A stretch of DNA of 64,000 nucleotides from positions 16,745 to 80,744 of the forward strand of contig NZ_JAGGCS010000019.1 of assembly GCF_022884085.1 (NCBI RefSeq), written 5' to 3'. The notes under the pieces were generated by a model, which did not search any database, was not told the DNA's origin, and saw nothing but the letters and a program-made list of their open reading frames with translations. The translations under genes were made by a program, and so were the position numbers. Source of the DNA: Paenirhizobium cremeum. Lineage in GTDB: Bacteria > Pseudomonadota > Alphaproteobacteria > Rhizobiales > Rhizobiaceae. This document shows positions 16,389 to 26,302 of this stretch, piece by piece (the first letter of the stretch is position 1; every line of letters begins with the position of its first letter).

Positions 16389-17147
16389 ATGTTTCCCGTC
16401 CTGAAAAAACCGGCAGGCAAGACGAAGCCGATAGCGACCTCGACCCGTCAGCTCGCGCTCGACGGACGGGAAATGCCGCTCACCATTCGCCGCAATGCCC
16501 GTGCGACCCGTATCACCTTGCGGATCGAACCCGGTGGTCGCGCTCTGAAGATGACGATACCGCCGGGCCTCAAGGAACGTGAGATCGCGGATTTTCTCGA
16601 TCGTCACCAGGGATGGCTGAAGGCGAAACTCGCGCGCTATGCGGATTCCCCGCCCATTGCCGATGGCGGCGAAATATCGCTGCGCGGCGTTCCCCACAGG
16701 ATCATTCATACCGGCCACCTGCGCGGGTTGACCGAGGCGTTCGATTCCGAGATCGGCCCGGTGCTCAGCGTCAGCGGGATGGAGGAACATCTCGGCCGGC
16801 GCATTGCGACCTTCCTGAAGAAGGAAGCGCGGCGGGATCTGGAGATACTGGTGGCCGCCCATGCGAAGCGAGTAGGACGACCGGTAAAGTCCCTGACGAT
16901 GAAGGACACCCGCAGCCGCTGGGGATCCTGTTCATGGGATGGCAATCTGAGTTTCTCCTGGCGTATCGTTATGGCACCGCCACCGGTGATCGATTATCTC
17001 GCCGCCCATGAGGTCGCGCATCTGCGCGAGATGAACCATGGCCCGACCTTCTGGGCACTCTGCCGCGAGCTTTGTCCGCACATGGACGAGGCCAAGGCCT
17101 GGCTGAAACGGCATGGTGCCCGGCTTCATGCCATCGATTTCGATTGA
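16389..17147 (+). CDS. YgjP/SprT-like zinc metalloprotease (M48-type, DUF45)
   Basis: Member of the YgjP-type family of small zinc-dependent peptidases. The zinc site HEVAHLREMNH lies near residue 210 and gives the HExxH pair, with a third histidine in the same stretch; SLTMKDTRSRWGSCSWDGNLSFSWR before it is the family signature. The N-terminal half (LTIRRNARATRITLRIEPGG) is the typical beta-rich lead-in. No signal peptide, so cytoplasmic. Substrate unknown. It precedes the trp run but is separated by 74 bases. Confidence 0.88.
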   Translation: MFPVLKKPAGKTKPIATSTRQLALDGREMPLTIRRNARATRITLRIEPGGRALKMTIPPGLKEREIADFLDRHQGWLKAKLARYADSPPIADGGEISLRGVPHRIIHTGHLRGLTEAFDSEIGPVLSVSGMEEHLGRRIATFLKKEARRDLEILVAAHAKRVGRPVKSLTMKDTRSRWGSCSWDGNLSFSWRIVMAPPPVIDYLAAHEVAHLREMNHGPTFWALCRELCPHMDEAKAWLKRHGARLHAIDFD

Positions 17148-17221
17148 GGTCGGAAAGACCGGCACCGGCTTTGTCGCAATTTGGCTCGACTCTTTTGCAT
17201 TTTCGTGTCACTTCCGCTGCC

Positions 17222-17896
17222 ATGAAACCGGATATCAAGATCTGTGGGCTGACGACGGCGGAAGCCGTGGATCGCGCTGTTGAGCGCGGTGCGGGCTATA
17301 TCGGCTTCATTTTCTTCCCCAAGAGCCCCCGCAACATCGAGCCCGACATCGCCGGCAAGCTGGCGGACCGGGTGAGGGGTAGAGCGAAGATCGTTGCCGT
17401 TACCGTCGATGCCGACAATGACGACCTTGACGAGATCATGGCGCTCTTGAAGCCCGATATCTTGCAGTTTCATGGAAAGGAAAGTCCGGAACGCCTGTTG
17501 ACGGTCAAGGCCGTGACCGGCCTGCCGATCATGAAAGCGCTTTCTATCCGTGAACCCGATGACCTGAAACGGATCGCGCCCTATATCGGTATTGCGGATC
17601 GGTTTCTTTTTGATGCCAAGCCGCCGGCGGGATCGGATCTGCCGGGCGGCAACGGTGTGACCTTTGACTGGCGTCTTCTGCGCACGCTTGACGCGGGCGT
17701 GGATTACATGCTTTCCGGAGGCCTCAACAAGGACAACATCGCCGACGCCTTAAGGGAAACCGGCGCGCGTGGCATTGATGTGTCGTCCGGCGTCGAGAGC
17801 GCTCCGGGCGTCAAGGATCTGAACAAGATGGACGAGTTTTTTGCCGCGGTCGAAGACGCTTCGATCCGCGAGCCTGCATCAGGGAGCGCAGCGTGA
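17222..17896 (+). CDS. trpF: Phosphoribosylanthranilate isomerase
   Basis: Third step of tryptophan synthesis: converts N-(5-phosphoribosyl)anthranilate to CdRP. TIM-barrel enzyme with the catalytic cysteine in IKICGLTTAE (C8) and the general acid aspartate in VTVDADNDD. The phosphate site is in DYMLSGGLNKDNI and GIDVSSGVESAPG. I chose the ATG giving MKPDIKICGL (224 residues); the longer open frame upstream overlaps the end of the protease gene region and is not conserved. GTGA overlap with trpB. Confidence 0.96.
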   Translation: MKPDIKICGLTTAEAVDRAVERGAGYIGFIFFPKSPRNIEPDIAGKLADRVRGRAKIVAVTVDADNDDLDEIMALLKPDILQFHGKESPERLLTVKAVTGLPIMKALSIREPDDLKRIAPYIGIADRFLFDAKPPAGSDLPGGNGVTFDWRLLRTLDAGVDYMLSGGLNKDNIADALRETGARGIDVSSGVESAPGVKDLNKMDEFFAAVEDASIREPASGSAA

Positions 17897-19113
17897 ACGA
17901 GTCACCCAAGCCCAATTCCTTCCGGGAAGGTCCGGACGAGGACGGTCGTTTCGGCATTTTCGGCGGACGCTTTGTCGCCGAGACCTTGATGCCGCTGATC
18001 CTGGACCTGCAGGCGGAATGGGAAAAGGCAAAGACTGATCCGGAATTTCAGGCGGAGTTGAAGTCCCTCGGCGCGCATTACATTGGCCGGCCAAGCCCGC
18101 TTTATTTCGCCGAGCGCCTGACCGAGCACCTGGGTGGAGCCAAGATCTACTTCAAGCGGGAAGAGCTCAATCACACGGGTTCCCACAAGATCAACAATTG
18201 CATCGGCCAGATCCTGCTTGCCAAGCGAATGGGCAAGACGCGCATCATCGCAGAGACCGGTGCCGGCCAGCACGGCGTCGCCTCGGCGACGGTGGCCGCC
18301 CGCTTCGGCTTTCCCTGCGTCGTCTACATGGGCGCAACCGACGTCAAGCGCCAGGCTCCGAACGTCTTCCGCATGAAGCTGCTCGGCGCCGAGGTGAAGC
18401 CGGTAACCGCCGGCCACGGCACGCTGAAGGACGCCATGAACGAGGCATTGCGTGACTGGGTCACCAATGTCGAGGACACCTATTACCTGATCGGCACGGC
18501 TGCCGGTCCGCATCCCTATCCGGAAATGGTGCGCGACTTCCAGGCGGTGATAGGCCGGGAAGCCCGCGAACAGATGCTCGAAGCCGAGGGCAGGCTGCCC
18601 GATCTCGTCATCGCGGCCGTCGGCGGCGGTTCCAATGCCATCGGCATCTTCCACCCGTTCCTCGACGACCAGGACGTCAAGATCGTCGGTGTAGAAGCGG
18701 GTGGCAAGGGCCTTTCCGGCGATGAGCACTGTGCCTCCATCACCGCCGGCTCGCCGGGTGTCCTGCATGGCAACCGCACCTACCTGCTTCAGGATGGAGA
18801 CGGCCAGATCAAGGAAGGCCATTCGATCTCGGCAGGCCTCGATTATCCGGGCATCGGTCCCGAACACGCCTGGCTCAACGACATCGGCCGCGTGGAATAC
18901 GTGCCGATCATGGACGATGAGGCGCTCGAAGCCTTCCAGCTCCTGACGAAGCTCGAAGGCATCATCCCGGCACTCGAGCCATCCCATGCGGTGGCCGAAG
19001 TCATCAAGCGCGCCCCGAAGATGGGCAAGGACGAGATCATCCTGCTGAACCTGTCGGGTCGCGGCGACAAGGATATCTTCACCGTCGGCAACATCCTCGG
19101 CATGGAGCTTTGA
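17893..19113 (+). CDS. trpB: Tryptophan synthase beta chain
   Basis: PLP enzyme joining indole and serine to give tryptophan, working in a complex with TrpA. The PLP lysine is K99 in HTGSHKINN; the phosphate loop is VGGGSNAIG near residue 240; the C-terminal NLSGRGDKDIFT is typical. Length 406 is normal. Starts at a GTG overlapping the trpF stop (GTGA) and ends one base before trpA, so the three genes are one unit. trpE/G/D/C are elsewhere, as in other rhizobia. Confidence 0.98.
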   Translation: MNESPKPNSFREGPDEDGRFGIFGGRFVAETLMPLILDLQAEWEKAKTDPEFQAELKSLGAHYIGRPSPLYFAERLTEHLGGAKIYFKREELNHTGSHKINNCIGQILLAKRMGKTRIIAETGAGQHGVASATVAARFGFPCVVYMGATDVKRQAPNVFRMKLLGAEVKPVTAGHGTLKDAMNEALRDWVTNVEDTYYLIGTAAGPHPYPEMVRDFQAVIGREAREQMLEAEGRLPDLVIAAVGGGSNAIGIFHPFLDDQDVKIVGVEAGGKGLSGDEHCASITAGSPGVLHGNRTYLLQDGDGQIKEGHSISAGLDYPGIGPEHAWLNDIGRVEYVPIMDDEALEAFQLLTKLEGIIPALEPSHAVAEVIKRAPKMGKDEIILLNLSGRGDKDIFTVGNILGMEL

Positions 19114-19114
19114 A

Positions 19115-19954
19115 ATGACCGCACGCATGGACAAACGTTTCGCCGATCTGAAGGCGGAAGGACGCCCGGCGCTGATTACCTATTTCATGGGCGGCGACCC
19201 CGACTACGAGACGTCGCTGGCGATCATGAAGGGCCTGCCGGAGGCCGGAGCCGACGTGATCGAACTCGGCATGCCCTTTTCCGATCCGATGGCCGATGGT
19301 CCCGCAATTCAGATGGCCGGCCAGCGCGCGCTGAAATCCGGACAGACGTTGGAGAAGACGCTTCAGCTCGCCCGCGAATTTCGCAAAGGCGACCAGGCGA
19401 CCCCCATCGTTATGATGGGATACTACAATCCCATATACGTCTTCGGCGTCGAGCGCTTTCTCGATGAAGCGCTGGAAGCCGGTATCGACGGACTGATCGT
19501 GGTCGATCTTCCGCCGGAAATGGACGACGAACTCTGCCTTCCCGCCCGCAAGCGGGACATCAACTTCATCCGCCTTGCCACGCCGACAACGGATGAGAAG
19601 CGCCTGCCGACGGTTCTGCAGAATACCTCCGGTTTCGTCTATTATGTATCGATGACCGGTATCACCGGCTCGGCGCTTCCTGATCCCTCGAAGGTCTCCG
19701 GCGCCGTCCAGCGCATCAAAGCCCATACCGACCTGCCCGTCTGCGTCGGCTTCGGCGTCAAGACTGCGGAACATGCGCGCCTCATCGGTGCAAACGCCGA
19801 CGGCGTTGTCGTCGGTACCGCTATCGTCAATCAGGTCGCCAACAATCTGACCCCGGCCGGCGAGGCAACCGCCGATACCGTCCAGGCAGTAGCAACCCTG
19901 GTCAGCGGTCTTGCCGGCGGCGTGCGTTCCGCCCGCCTTGCTGCTGCCGAATAA
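19115..19954 (+). CDS. trpA: Tryptophan synthase alpha chain
   Basis: Cleaves indole-3-glycerol phosphate to indole, passed through a tunnel to TrpB. The catalytic glutamate is in VIELGMPFSDPMADGP (about residue 50) and the aspartate in GIDGLIVVDLPPE; the phosphate site is VGFGVKTAEHA and ADGVVVGTAIV. Length 279 is normal. Follows trpB directly. Confidence 0.98.
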   Translation: MTARMDKRFADLKAEGRPALITYFMGGDPDYETSLAIMKGLPEAGADVIELGMPFSDPMADGPAIQMAGQRALKSGQTLEKTLQLAREFRKGDQATPIVMMGYYNPIYVFGVERFLDEALEAGIDGLIVVDLPPEMDDELCLPARKRDINFIRLATPTTDEKRLPTVLQNTSGFVYYVSMTGITGSALPDPSKVSGAVQRIKAHTDLPVCVGFGVKTAEHARLIGANADGVVVGTAIVNQVANNLTPAGEATADTVQAVATLVSGLAGGVRSARLAAAE

Positions 19955-19992
19955 TCTTCCGATATTGGCTCTTTCAGTCAGGAGTTAGTCAA

Positions 19993-20901
19993 TTGAACTG
20001 GATCACCAACTATGTGCGGCCGCGGATCAATTCCATGCTGGGCCGCAGGGAAGTTCCGGAAAACCTCTGGATCAAGTGCCCCGAAACCGGCGAGATGGTC
20101 TTTCACAAGGACCTTGAGGAAAACAAGTGGGTCATTCCCGCTTCAGGCTATCACATGAAGATGCCGGCCAAGGCGCGCCTCATCGATCTCTTCGACGGTG
20201 GCAAATACGAGGCTCTTCCGCAGCCGAAGGTCGTGCAGGACCCGCTGAAATTCCGCGACTCGAAGAAATATACCGATCGCCTGAAGGACAGCCGCACCAA
20301 GACCGAGCAGGAGGATACCATCCTTGCCGGCGTCGGCACGGTGGAAGGCCTCAAGCTGGTCGCCGTCGTGCATGAGTTCAACTTCATGGGCGGCTCGCTC
20401 GGCATCGCTGCCGGCGAGGCGATCGTGAAGGCATTCGAACGCGCGCTGGCGGAAAAGTGCCCGCTGGTGATGTTCCCGGCCTCAGGCGGCGCCCGCATGC
20501 AGGAAGGTATCCTGTCGCTCATGCAGATGCCGCGCACAACCGTCATGGTCGACATGCTGAAGGAAGCCGGACTGCCTTACATCGTCGTCCTGACCAACCC
20601 CACGACGGGCGGGGTCACTGCGTCCTACGCCATGCTGGGCGATCTTCATATCGCCGAACCCGGCGCGGAAATCTGCTTCGCCGGCAAGCGCGTGATCGAG
20701 CAGACCATCCGCGAAAAACTGCCGGAAGGTTTCCAGACCTCGGAATACCTGCTCGACCACGGCATGGTCGACATGGTCGTCAAGCGCCATAACATCCCGG
20801 CGCTCCTGGCGCGGGTCCTGAAGATCATGATGAAGCGCCCGGCCAACACGGACGCCGCCCCGGCAAAGACGCCGGCTCTTTCGGACAAGCCGGCGGCCTG
20901 A
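19993..20901 (+). CDS. accD: Acetyl-CoA carboxylase carboxyltransferase subunit beta
   Basis: Transfers the carboxyl group from biotin to acetyl-CoA with AccA, giving malonyl-CoA for fatty acid synthesis. The crotonase-like core is clear: FMGGSLGIAAGEAIVKA, PLVMFPASGGARMQEG and TNPTTGGVTASYAMLGD. The start is a TTG preceded by AGGAG, giving (M)NWITNYVRPRI. Unusually, the N-terminal zinc ribbon is degenerate: only one cysteine (KCPETGEM) remains and the second pair is replaced (WVIPASGYHM). From memory the same replacement is seen in Agrobacterium AccD, so it looks like a lineage trait. Between trpA and folC, as in relatives. Confidence 0.96.
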   Translation: MNWITNYVRPRINSMLGRREVPENLWIKCPETGEMVFHKDLEENKWVIPASGYHMKMPAKARLIDLFDGGKYEALPQPKVVQDPLKFRDSKKYTDRLKDSRTKTEQEDTILAGVGTVEGLKLVAVVHEFNFMGGSLGIAAGEAIVKAFERALAEKCPLVMFPASGGARMQEGILSLMQMPRTTVMVDMLKEAGLPYIVVLTNPTTGGVTASYAMLGDLHIAEPGAEICFAGKRVIEQTIREKLPEGFQTSEYLLDHGMVDMVVKRHNIPALLARVLKIMMKRPANTDAAPAKTPALSDKPAA

Positions 20902-20944
20902 ACGACAGCACTCTACCGAGCCGAAGCTGCGGAATCGAAATATC

Positions 20945-22288
20945 ATGACTGAGCCCGCCTTCAGTGAGGCAGAACAGGTAATCGAGGAGCTCATGGGGTT
21001 GCATCCCAAGGGCTTCGATCTTTCATTGGACCGTATTCGCCGGTTGCTCGAAGGTCTCGGCAATCCGCATCTGCGACTGCCGCCCGTCATTCACGTTGCC
21101 GGAACCAACGGCAAGGGATCGGTTACAGCCTTTTGCCGCGCGCTGCTCGAGGCACAGGGCCTGAGCGTGCATGTCCATACCTCACCGCATCTGGTGCGCT
21201 GGCACGAGCGTTATCGCATCGGCGTCAGGGGCGGGCAGGGCCAATTGGTCGAGGATGCCGATTTTGCCGGTGCTCTGCGCCGCGTGGCCGAAGCCAATGG
21301 CGGCCAGCAGATTACCGTCTTCGAAATCCTGACAGCGGTCACTTTCCTGCTGTTTTCGGAGAAGCCGGCTGACGTCGCGATCATCGAAGTGGGCCTTGGC
21401 GGCCGTTTCGACGCGACCAATGTCATCGAAAAGCCGGCCGTCTCGGTCATTATGCCCATCTCGCTCGATCATCAGCCCTATCTGGGCGATCGTGTCGAAC
21501 TGATCGCCGCCGAAAAGGCCGGCATCATGAAACGCGGGCTTCCTGTGGTCATCGGCCACCAGGAATACGAATCTGCCCGCGATGTCCTGGTGACGACGGC
21601 CGAACGGCTGGGCTGCCCGCATGTCGTCTATGCCCAGGATTTCTCCGCACATGAGGAATTCGGGCGTCTCGTCTATCAGGACGAATTCGGCCTGCTGGAT
21701 CTTTCCCTGCCGCGGTTGCCGGGGCGTCACCAGTTCGCCAATGCCGCCGCCGCGATCCGTGCGGTGAAGGCTGCGGGCTTTCCGGTGACCGAGGCGATCG
21801 CGGAAAAAGCGATGACAAGCGTCGAGTGGCCGGGCCGCCTGCAGCGTATGACGGAAGGCCTGCTCATGGCCCATGCTCCGGAGGGTGCGGAGATCTGGGT
21901 GGACGGCGGGCACAACCCCGGGGCCGGCGAGGTCATTGCGGAAGCCATGGCGGGCTTCGAGGAGCGTCAGTCCAGGCCGCTCTACCTCGTCACGGGCATG
22001 ATAAATACCAAGGATCCGGTCGGCTACTTCAAGGCCTTCGCCGATATCGCCCAGCACGTCTTCACTGTGCCGATTCGCGGCACGGATGCAGCCATCGACC
22101 CGGTCGTGCTCGCGCACGCGGCCTTCGATGCCGGGCTCGTCGCTTCCCCTGTCTCGTCGGTTGCCGAAGCGCTTGACGAAATTCGCGAGCGGATCGATCC
22201 CAACCAGCCGGCGCCGCGAATTCTGATCGGCGGATCGCTGTATCTGGTCGGCAACGTCTTGGCGGACAACGGCACACCGCCCAAATGA
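20945..22288 (+). CDS. folC: Bifunctional dihydrofolate/folylpolyglutamate synthase
   Basis: Adds glutamate to dihydropteroate and then polyglutamate to folates. The ATP loop HVAGTNGKGSVTAFCRA is near residue 50, followed by SPHLVRWHERYRI, the Mur-ligase-like ILTAVTFLLFSEKPADVAIIEVGLGGRFDATNV region (key parts VGLGGRFDATN) and the C-terminal WVDGGHNPGAG. Length 447 fits. Last gene of the trpFBA-accD-folC run; closed by a strong terminator. Confidence 0.96.
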   Translation: MTEPAFSEAEQVIEELMGLHPKGFDLSLDRIRRLLEGLGNPHLRLPPVIHVAGTNGKGSVTAFCRALLEAQGLSVHVHTSPHLVRWHERYRIGVRGGQGQLVEDADFAGALRRVAEANGGQQITVFEILTAVTFLLFSEKPADVAIIEVGLGGRFDATNVIEKPAVSVIMPISLDHQPYLGDRVELIAAEKAGIMKRGLPVVIGHQEYESARDVLVTTAERLGCPHVVYAQDFSAHEEFGRLVYQDEFGLLDLSLPRLPGRHQFANAAAAIRAVKAAGFPVTEAIAEKAMTSVEWPGRLQRMTEGLLMAHAPEGAEIWVDGGHNPGAGEVIAEAMAGFEERQSRPLYLVTGMINTKDPVGYFKAFADIAQHVFTVPIRGTDAAIDPVVLAHAAFDAGLVASPVSSVAEALDEIRERIDPNQPAPRILIGGSLYLVGNVLADNGTPPK

Positions 22289-22305
22289 AGAGTTTGAACC
22301 AATGA

Positions 22306-22330
22306 AAAAGCCCGGCATTGCCGGGCTTTT
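22306..22330. terminator. Bidirectional terminator between folC and trxA
   Basis: Perfect 11-base stem (AAAAGCCCGGC and its complement) with an ATT loop; A run on one side and T run on the other, so it works for both converging genes. Confidence 0.9.
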
Positions 22331-22351
22331 CTCTTTGCTTTTGGAAGCGGA

Positions 22352-22672
22352 TCAGGCTGCGTTCGAAATCCAGCTTGCCAGCGCCGTCTTGGGAGCGGCG
22401 CCGACCTTGATGTCAGCCACTTCGCCACCCTTGAACATGGCGAGCGTCGGAATGGAGCGGACACCGAACTTGGCGGCCAGTTCCGGGTTTTCATCGATGT
22501 TGAGCTTCGCGACCTTCACCTTGCCAGCCATTTCGGTGGCGATTTCTTCGAGGCTCGGAGCGATCATCTTGCAGGGACCGCACCATTCGGCCCAGAAATC
22601 AACGACGACCGGTTCGGCCGATTCGAGAACTTCGGCCTGGAAATTGGAATTATCGACTTTTACGGTAGCCAT
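22352..22672 (-). CDS. trxA: Thioredoxin
   Basis: General cytoplasmic dithiol reductant. The active site WAEWCGPCKM gives C31 and C34, and the cis-proline region reads VRSIPTLAMFKGG. Length 106 is typical. A GGAGC ribosome site precedes the ATG. Last gene of the leftward divL operon, 75 bases after addA, and it could also have its own promoter there. Confidence 0.97.
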   Translation of the reverse strand: MATVKVDNSNFQAEVLESAEPVVVDFWAEWCGPCKMIAPSLEEIATEMAGKVKVAKLNIDENPELAAKFGVRSIPTLAMFKGGEVADIKVGAAPKTALASWISNAA

Positions 22673-22747
22673 CTGGCTGCTCCTTTACGGGTGCTTTGCT
22701 TGCAACATATCTGATGCCGACGCCGGACATTTTCAATATCTTGTATC

Positions 22748-25700
22748 TCACGATGTCTTGAGCTCGGCAAGCGATTGCGACAGCAGTGTGTCGGGAAGTG
22801 CGACGACAGAGCCGTTTTCCGTGTAGACGAGCAGGCATTCGAAATCCTTGCCGGGATAAAGCGGGCGCAGGATTTCCCGGTAAATCGCGAGCTGGGCGCG
22901 GTGCGACAGCGGAACCTGCGATATTGTGGCCGGCGGTGTCCGGTTGGTCTTGTAGTCCATGAGAACGACCCGGTTCCCGATGACCGCCATGCGGTCGATA
23001 CGGCCGGAGACCGCGCGCTCCTCGCCGTTCAGAATAAAGGTGCCCATGACCGCGACTTCCGCTTCGCCGCGAGACGAATAGACCGGTCGCAGATCGGGAT
23101 GGTCGAGAACCGAAAGGATCGTTTCGAGCAGGCGTTCGCGTTCCTTTTGCGGCCAGAAGCGGGCGGCCCTTTCTACATAGCGTCTGGCTGCCGCCAGCCG
23201 CTCCGTCTCGGCGATCGCCGGAAGCGCCTGCAGCATGCGGTGAACCAGGCGACCCTTCTGAAGCGCGATGCCGACGGATGCCTTTTCGCCAAACAACGGC
23301 GATGTCACCAGCGCATCGTCCGTTTCGTCGACGACGATCGATCCTGCCCCGGAGGGACTTAGAGGACGCGGCAGGCTCGTCTGAGGCGGGAGCGGACGGA
23401 GCAACGCTTCCGGTAGATCTTCTGCCGCCGCCTCCGCTTTCTCCTCGGTCTCCTGCGGGAACGATGCTTCGCTGCCGGGCAGGCGCCAGGAGAGGCCTTG
23501 CCATTCACCGTCCGGACCGCTGAATGTCACCTCGCGGCAATGGGTTTCGTCGCTGCGCAGCGCATTCTCGATCATCCGGTGCCAGATATCGCCCTGGTCC
23601 TGCACGCCGCGATAGCCACAAACGATCAGCCGGTCGGCCGCGCGCGTCATCGCCACATAGAGGAGACGCCGGTATTCCTCTTCCGCCAATTGCTTGCGGC
23701 GCTCGGTATCCGTTGCGACAAGCGAATTGCCGAGAGCCTTGACCGGCACCCAGACGGGCAGAGCCGGCAGGATCTCGTCGGTCTCGATCAGCCGGAACCT
23801 GGCCAAGTGACTGTGATTGAAAGCTTTCGATCCGCCGTCGACAAGGAACACCACCGGAGCTTCGAGGCCCTTGGAGGCATGCACCGTCATGATGCGGACT
23901 TCGTTGCGATCCTTGTCCTGCTCGCGTTTGACCTCGGGGGCTTCCATTTCGAGAGTCGAGACAAAGGCCTGAAGTCCCGGCAGGCCGGCGGTTTCGAAGG
24001 ACAGCGCGAAAGTCAAGAACTCGTCGAGAATGTCGCTGACCTCGCTGCCAAGGCGGCCGAGATAGGCACGGCGTCCACCGTGGGGACCGAGCACGCGGGC
24101 ATAGAAATCATGCACCGGCAGGCTGCGCGACAGCCGGAGGAATTCGCCGAGGCGTTTCACAGTCGCTTCCCATCGCGAACCCGGTTCCGCGCATTCCGCC
24201 AGCATATGCTCCCAGAGGCCCCGTCCTTCCGGACGATACGCGGCAAGTTGGAACAGCTCGTCCTCGCTGTGGTTGAACAGGGGGCACTTGAGCAGCGCCG
24301 CCAGCGAAAGATCGTCAGCCGGCAGCAGCAGGAAACGTCCGAGCGCCAGGAGATCCTGAACGGCGATATGGGAGGTGAGCTTCAGCCGGTCGGCACCGGC
24401 GACGGGGATGTTGTCGAGCCGCTTCAGCGCGCGGGTCAGCGCATTGACGAAGCTGTCACGCTTGCGCACCAGGACGAGGATATCGCCGGCGCGGATCGGC
24501 CGTTCCCTGCCTTTTTCAATGATGGTCTGTCGGCCGATCATCTGGCCGATGGCAAAGGCGATTCGGCGGGCCAGTATGGCGGATGGCGCGCTCTCCGGCG
24601 TTGCGTCGAAAGGCGCGGTCCAGTCCTCGCTTTTTTCATTGGCCTCGGCGACGATCATCGACCAGAGATCGACGGCGCCGGGATGGCCGCTGCGGCTCGA
24701 CATATGCACGACAGGATTGCCGGCGGCGCTGAGCCCCCTGATATTGTCCTCGACCGAGAAGACCTGATCGACCGCGGAGAGCACTGTTGAGGTGGAGCGG
24801 AAGGATAGCGGCAGCCTGACGGAACTGAACAATTGTCCGCCCCGGTCGACTTCCCGTGCGACCTGTTTCGCTTCCTGGGAGAAACGCTCCGGTCTGGCGC
24901 CCTGGAAGGAGTAGATCGACTGTTTCTCGTCACCCACCGCAAAGAAGGTCCGCAAGACGTCCCGAGCGCCGCTGCCGGTAAAGAAGTCCCCGCACAGCGA
25001 ACGGATGACCGACCATTGCAGCGGACTGGTGTCCTGCGCCTCGTCCACGAGGATATGGTCGATACCCTGGTCGAGCTTGTAATGCACCCAGGGGCCTGCG
25101 TCGCTTCGGATGAGGAGTTCGGCCGTCCGTGCGATCAGATCCTCGAAGTCGAGTTGACTGCGCTTCTTCTTGAGATCCTCGTAGTCGGCATCGAACCGCA
25201 ATGCCAGCGTCAAAGCCGCTTTCGTCGCCATATACATGCGGAAGATGCGCAGCCGGTCGCGGCAGGCGAGCACGTGCTCGCGCGCGGCGATCACCGCATC
25301 CTTCAGCTCCGGTGCCACCTTGCTCATAGCGGTCGCGATCAGCGAACTGTCGGCTTTCTTTGTTTCGGATGCGGTCAGGAAAGTCGAATCGAGGATGCTG
25401 GCGCGTTCAAGCGGATCGTCGGTCTGGCGGGCTACTGAAAGCGCATCGGCAACGGCCTTGACCTTTTCGCCGCCCTTTTCTTCGGCAAGACGGATGTAGA
25501 GCGCCAACATCCCGCCGTGCAGCCCGGCCAGCGGCCAGTATTCGCCTGCAAGCGAGATTTCGGAGGCATCGTCGGAGAGGCCGAAACCACGCCTTAGTGT
25601 TGCGTCAACGCCGCCGAAACGCTCCGAGGCGCGTGAGAACTGGCGGATGGCATGGCGGTTGGCGACGACTTCGCCGAGTAATGTTTCCAGTCCGCTTTCG

Positions 25701-26302
25701 TCCGAAATGGAAAGGACATCGGCAAAGGCTGCGGCAAGATCGGCATCCTCCTCCGAAGATGTCGCGGTGAGAAGCAGGCGCTTCGCCTCGGCGAGAACCG
25801 CGACGGATGCCCGGTCGTCTAGAACGTTGAAATGACCGGCGACATTGGCTTCCAGCGGAAACTGGTGCAGCAGAGCTTCGCAAAAGGCGTGGATCGTCTG
25901 GATCTTCAGTCCGCCCGGCGTCTCCAGCGCCTTGGCGAACAGCCGGCGTGCATCCGCAAGCTTCTGGCGGTCCGGCCGTCGCCGTTCGATCTCATAGATG
26001 CGCTCGGAGAGCGCCTCATCCGAAAGCGTCGCCCAGTCGGAGAGCCGCGCGAAGACGCGGTTCGACATTTCCGATGCCGCCGCCTTGGTATAGGTCAGGC
26101 AGAGGATGGAAGAGGGACGTGCGCCACCGAGCAGCAGTCGGATGACGCGCTGGGTCAGCACATGGGTCTTGCCGGAACCGGCATTGGCCGACACCCAGGC
26201 GGAGCGTCGCGGATCGGAGGCAAGCGACTGCTGCAGCGTCGTCCAGTCGAGCCATGTATCGGGATCGGCACTCGTTGGCAGTGCAGGCGTATCACTCGTC
26301 AT
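22748..26302 (-). CDS. addA: Double-strand break repair helicase AddA
   Basis: UvrD-type helicase and nuclease subunit of AddAB, the alphaproteobacterial counterpart of RecBCD, which resects broken ends and loads RecA. Walker A is SANAGSGKTHVLTQR near residue 40; the DExx box is ILVDEAQDTSP; later helicase motifs include VMTVHASKGLEAPVVFLVD-type (here IMTVHASKGLEAPVVFLVD, residues near 740). The C-terminal nuclease reads SGRIDRMAVIGNRVVLMDYK. Length 1184. The start was set at the ATG giving MTSDTPALPTS; an upstream extension reads into addB in another frame and is not conserved. Overlaps addB by 11 bases. Confidence 0.95.
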   Translation of the reverse strand: MTSDTPALPTSADPDTWLDWTTLQQSLASDPRRSAWVSANAGSGKTHVLTQRVIRLLLGGARPSSILCLTYTKAAASEMSNRVFARLSDWATLSDEALSERIYEIERRRPDRQKLADARRLFAKALETPGGLKIQTIHAFCEALLHQFPLEANVAGHFNVLDDRASVAVLAEAKRLLLTATSSEEDADLAAAFADVLSISDESGLETLLGEVVANRHAIRQFSRASERFGGVDATLRRGFGLSDDASEISLAGEYWPLAGLHGGMLALYIRLAEEKGGEKVKAVADALSVARQTDDPLERASILDSTFLTASETKKADSSLIATAMSKVAPELKDAVIAAREHVLACRDRLRIFRMYMATKAALTLALRFDADYEDLKKKRSQLDFEDLIARTAELLIRSDAGPWVHYKLDQGIDHILVDEAQDTSPLQWSVIRSLCGDFFTGSGARDVLRTFFAVGDEKQSIYSFQGARPERFSQEAKQVAREVDRGGQLFSSVRLPLSFRSTSTVLSAVDQVFSVEDNIRGLSAAGNPVVHMSSRSGHPGAVDLWSMIVAEANEKSEDWTAPFDATPESAPSAILARRIAFAIGQMIGRQTIIEKGRERPIRAGDILVLVRKRDSFVNALTRALKRLDNIPVAGADRLKLTSHIAVQDLLALGRFLLLPADDLSLAALLKCPLFNHSEDELFQLAAYRPEGRGLWEHMLAECAEPGSRWEATVKRLGEFLRLSRSLPVHDFYARVLGPHGGRRAYLGRLGSEVSDILDEFLTFALSFETAGLPGLQAFVSTLEMEAPEVKREQDKDRNEVRIMTVHASKGLEAPVVFLVDGGSKAFNHSHLARFRLIETDEILPALPVWVPVKALGNSLVATDTERRKQLAEEEYRRLLYVAMTRAADRLIVCGYRGVQDQGDIWHRMIENALRSDETHCREVTFSGPDGEWQGLSWRLPGSEASFPQETEEKAEAAAEDLPEALLRPLPPQTSLPRPLSPSGAGSIVVDETDDALVTSPLFGEKASVGIALQKGRLVHRMLQALPAIAETERLAAARRYVERAARFWPQKERERLLETILSVLDHPDLRPVYSSRGEAEVAVMGTFILNGEERAVSGRIDRMAVIGNRVVLMDYKTNRTPPATISQVPLSHRAQLAIYREILRPLYPGKDFECLLVYTENGSVVALPDTLLSQSLAELKTS

